From JBBQVO01 sp038211505 (GTDB taxonomy: Bacteria > Chloroflexota > Dehalococcoidia > DSTF01 > JACRBR01), in contig JBBQVO010000081.1 in assembly GCA_038211505.1 (NCBI GenBank), forward strand, positions 1 through 14,160: a stretch of 14,160 nt of DNA, written 5' to 3'. A program made the position numbers and the translations under genes. Shown piece by piece: positions 12,925 through 14,160 of this stretch. Every line of letters begins with the position of its first letter. Positions within the stretch are counted from its first letter, which is position 1. The notes under the pieces were generated by a model. It had not been told where the DNA came from. It worked only from the letters and a program-made list of their open reading frames with translations, and did not search any database.

Positions 12925-13257
12925 ATGAGACGCGAACTCCTCAAGGGCAATCTCGACATGCTGCTGCTGGCGATCGTCGGCGTCCGCTCGGCGCACGGCT
13001 ACGCCATCATCGAGGAGCTGCGCCGTCGCAGCGATCACGCGCTCGACCTGCCGGAAGGCACCGTCTACCCCGCCCTGCATCGGCTCGAGCGCGCCGGCTT
13101 CCTCACCAGCCACTGGTCCTCGGAGGCGGGGCGCCGCCGCCGCATCTACGAGATCACGCGTCGCGGCCGCGCCGCCGCGCACGCACAGCTCGACGACTGG
13201 CGCACGTTCTCCCGCGCCGTCGCGAACGTGATGAAGGAGGCCACATGGGCGATCTGA
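12925..13257 (+). CDS. PadR family transcriptional regulator
   Basis: This is a 110-residue DNA-binding protein of the short PadR class: MRRELLKGNLDMLLLAIVG, then HGYAIIEELRRRSDHALDLPEGTVYPALHRLERAGFL (winged helix-turn-helix with the family motif EGTVYPALHRLE), a wing (GRRRRIYEITRRG) and a C-terminal dimerisation helix. PadR proteins are usually repressors relieved by a ligand or partner. The ATG at 12925 has GAGG only one base away, too close for normal initiation, which fits a leaderless transcript. Its last 13 bases overlap the start of the next gene, a HAAS-type membrane protein, with AAGGAGG inside this gene; translational coupling is expected. Confidence 0.95.
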   Translation: MRRELLKGNLDMLLLAIVGVRSAHGYAIIEELRRRSDHALDLPEGTVYPALHRLERAGFLTSHWSSEAGRRRRIYEITRRGRAAAHAQLDDWRTFSRAVANVMKEATWAI

Positions 13258-14024
13258 TCGCACGCTACCTCGACGATCTGCGCAGCGAACTGCGCGTCGT
13301 CGGGCGCGAACGCGAACGCATCGTCGCCGAAGCCGCCGATCATCTGCGCGAGGCGACGCGCGCGCTCGTCGCCGCCGGCCTCCCCGAGCCGGAAGCGCAG
13401 GTCGTCGCGATTGATCGCTTCGGTGCCGCGCGCGATCTCGCCGATCGCTTCAATCGCGCATCACTTCGCGCGACGCTCGCCGGGCTCGGCGATTACCTGG
13501 TCACGTTCGTCGGTGTCGGGCTGCTGACAATCGGGCTCTCTGGCCTGCTCGGCTGGGGACTCTCGTCGAGCATCTTCGGCAAAGACTTCGTCTCTGGCAA
13601 CCCGCCGGGCACGACGATCTCCCCAGCCCGTTGCGCCGACTACCTCGGCTTCCACCCCGAAGCCGGCGACTGCTACAGCGCCGCCGTCGCGCACCACTAC
13701 GACGAGTTCGTCGGCTACCACCTCGATGCGCTCGCCCTCGGCGTCATCGTGCTACTCGCCCACCTCACCTGGCGTCGATATCGGCGGCGTGGCGCCCAGG
13801 GCCCGCGCGCGCACCATGCCTACGTCGCGCTCGCGACCGGGTCGTTCGCGCTCGCCGCCAGCGTGCTGCTCCCGCTCGACATCTGGCAAACTGCCCGGAA
13901 TACGTCGTCGGGAGGCGGCGCGTTTCTCGTCGAAGGGACGATGGCGCTGGTCGTCAGCGCCGCCTACGCATCGCGATCCCGCGCGGGCGCCATGCGTCGC
14001 GAGCTTCGGCGGACCGATGCCTAG
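13245..14024 (+). CDS. HAAS-domain (PadR-associated) integral membrane protein
   Basis: The protein has 259 residues. The ATG at 13245 has AAGGAGG four bases upstream and overlaps padR. Residues 1-75 form a helical HAAS-like domain (YLDDLRSELR, AEAADHLREA, AIDRFG, ADRFNR), known to couple to PadR regulators. Four membrane helices follow at about 82-106, 161-176, 191-211 and 228-242. The loop between the first two, about residues 107-160, is probably outside and carries C130 and C143, which could form a disulfide; aromatic and His residues are frequent there (HHYDEF). The expected role is to sequester or release PadR in response to a membrane or envelope signal. This is inference from the family; the signal is unknown. 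An in-frame extension upstream to 12804 is not real, because it is padR in another frame. Confidence 0.88.
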   Translation: MGDLIARYLDDLRSELRVVGRERERIVAEAADHLREATRALVAAGLPEPEAQVVAIDRFGAARDLADRFNRASLRATLAGLGDYLVTFVGVGLLTIGLSGLLGWGLSSSIFGKDFVSGNPPGTTISPARCADYLGFHPEAGDCYSAAVAHHYDEFVGYHLDALALGVIVLLAHLTWRRYRRRGAQGPRAHHAYVALATGSFALAASVLLPLDIWQTARNTSSGGGAFLVEGTMALVVSAAYASRSRAGAMRRELRRTDA

Positions 14025-14038
14025 TGGAACGCGTCCAC
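14024..14038. other. Small inverted repeat after the HAAS gene
   Basis: GTGGA ACGCG TCCAC begins at the last base of the stop codon and lies 22 bases before the next start. It is short and could be chance; it might be a weak operator or attenuating stem. Confidence 0.25.
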
Positions 14039-14060
14039 TTCGTCCGATACTAAGAGCGTG

Positions 14061-14160
14061 ATGCAGCGCGTCGTGCTTCAGCCTCTCGCCGTTCCGGTCG
14101 TCGTGGCCATCGTTTGCGTGGGTGGCTACGGCGGCTGGCAATGGTGCGGTCAAGTTGTCG
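14061..14160 (+). CDS. Start of a further exported or membrane protein, 3' truncated by window edge
   Basis: An open frame starts at the ATG at 14061, with AAGAG four bases upstream, and runs off the window after 33 residues. It begins MQRVVLQPLAVPVVVAIVCV and continues GGYGGWQWCGQVV, a basic start followed by a hydrophobic stretch, like a signal peptide or anchor. It is 36 bases after the HAAS gene and probably the third gene of the padR unit. Its identity cannot be read. Confidence 0.5.
   Translation, partial: MQRVVLQPLAVPVVVAIVCVGGYGGWQWCGQVV

Noticed and set aside
12804..13244. An upstream extension of the HAAS gene
   Set aside because: This stretch covers padR in another frame; the true start at 13245 has a strong ribosome site and the HAAS domain begins there.

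Overview
The window is high-GC bacterial chromosomal DNA with dense short genes, many small exported proteins rich in Pro/Thr, and intergenic gaps loaded with short dispersed repeats. There is no rRNA, tRNA, transposase, phage or CRISPR signal. RibBA, Trm112, SerS, a PadR/HAAS pair and TPTP-rich secreted proteins with a single dockerin-type calcium loop together suggest a Chloroflexota-like organism. That placement is inference only; nothing here is a taxonomic marker I can confirm.

Layout. (1) 1-872, plus strand: 3' part of ribBA (riboflavin synthesis). (2) 1100-5629, minus strand: an exported dockerin-like/Ig-like protein split by a one-base frameshift, a CurA/LTB4DH-type NADP-dependent oxidoreductase, an exported right-handed beta-helix protein, and an exported His/Pro/Thr repeat protein with 15 EPTH motifs. 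(3) 5995-6462, plus strand: a Trm112-type zinc protein and a two-helix membrane protein. (4) 6463-7632: two gaps full of hairpins and dispersed repeats flanking a 68-residue zinc-ribbon gene (minus strand) that has a good intrinsic terminator. (5) 7633-10406, minus strand: a likely three-gene unit, read in the order beta-helix paralogue, sugar-phosphate isomerase/epimerase, Gfo/Idh/MocA oxidoreductase. (6) 10712-11278, plus strand: an exported protein of unknown function, convergent with serS (11488-12783, minus strand) across a shared strong hairpin. (7) 12925-14160, plus strand: a PadR regulator overlapping a HAAS-type four-helix membrane protein, followed by the start of another exported or membrane protein.

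How the genes relate. Housekeeping genes (ribBA, trm112, serS) are interleaved with cell-surface genes. The two beta-helix paralogues share N- and C-terminal sequence signatures and near-identical promoter-like sequences (TTGAC, 19 bases, TACGCT), so they may be co-regulated. The isomerase and Gfo/Idh oxidoreductase look like a sugar or inositol oxidation/epimerisation pair. PadR and its HAAS partner form a typical autoregulated membrane-sensing module, apparently transcribed from a near-consensus promoter as an almost leaderless mRNA.

I found no convincing new defence or mobile system. The most unusual content is the family of dispersed hairpins and short tandem repeats next to surface-protein genes, the EPTH repeat protein, the promoter-sharing beta-helix paralogues, and a Gln at the position of a metal-binding His in the RibB half of RibBA.
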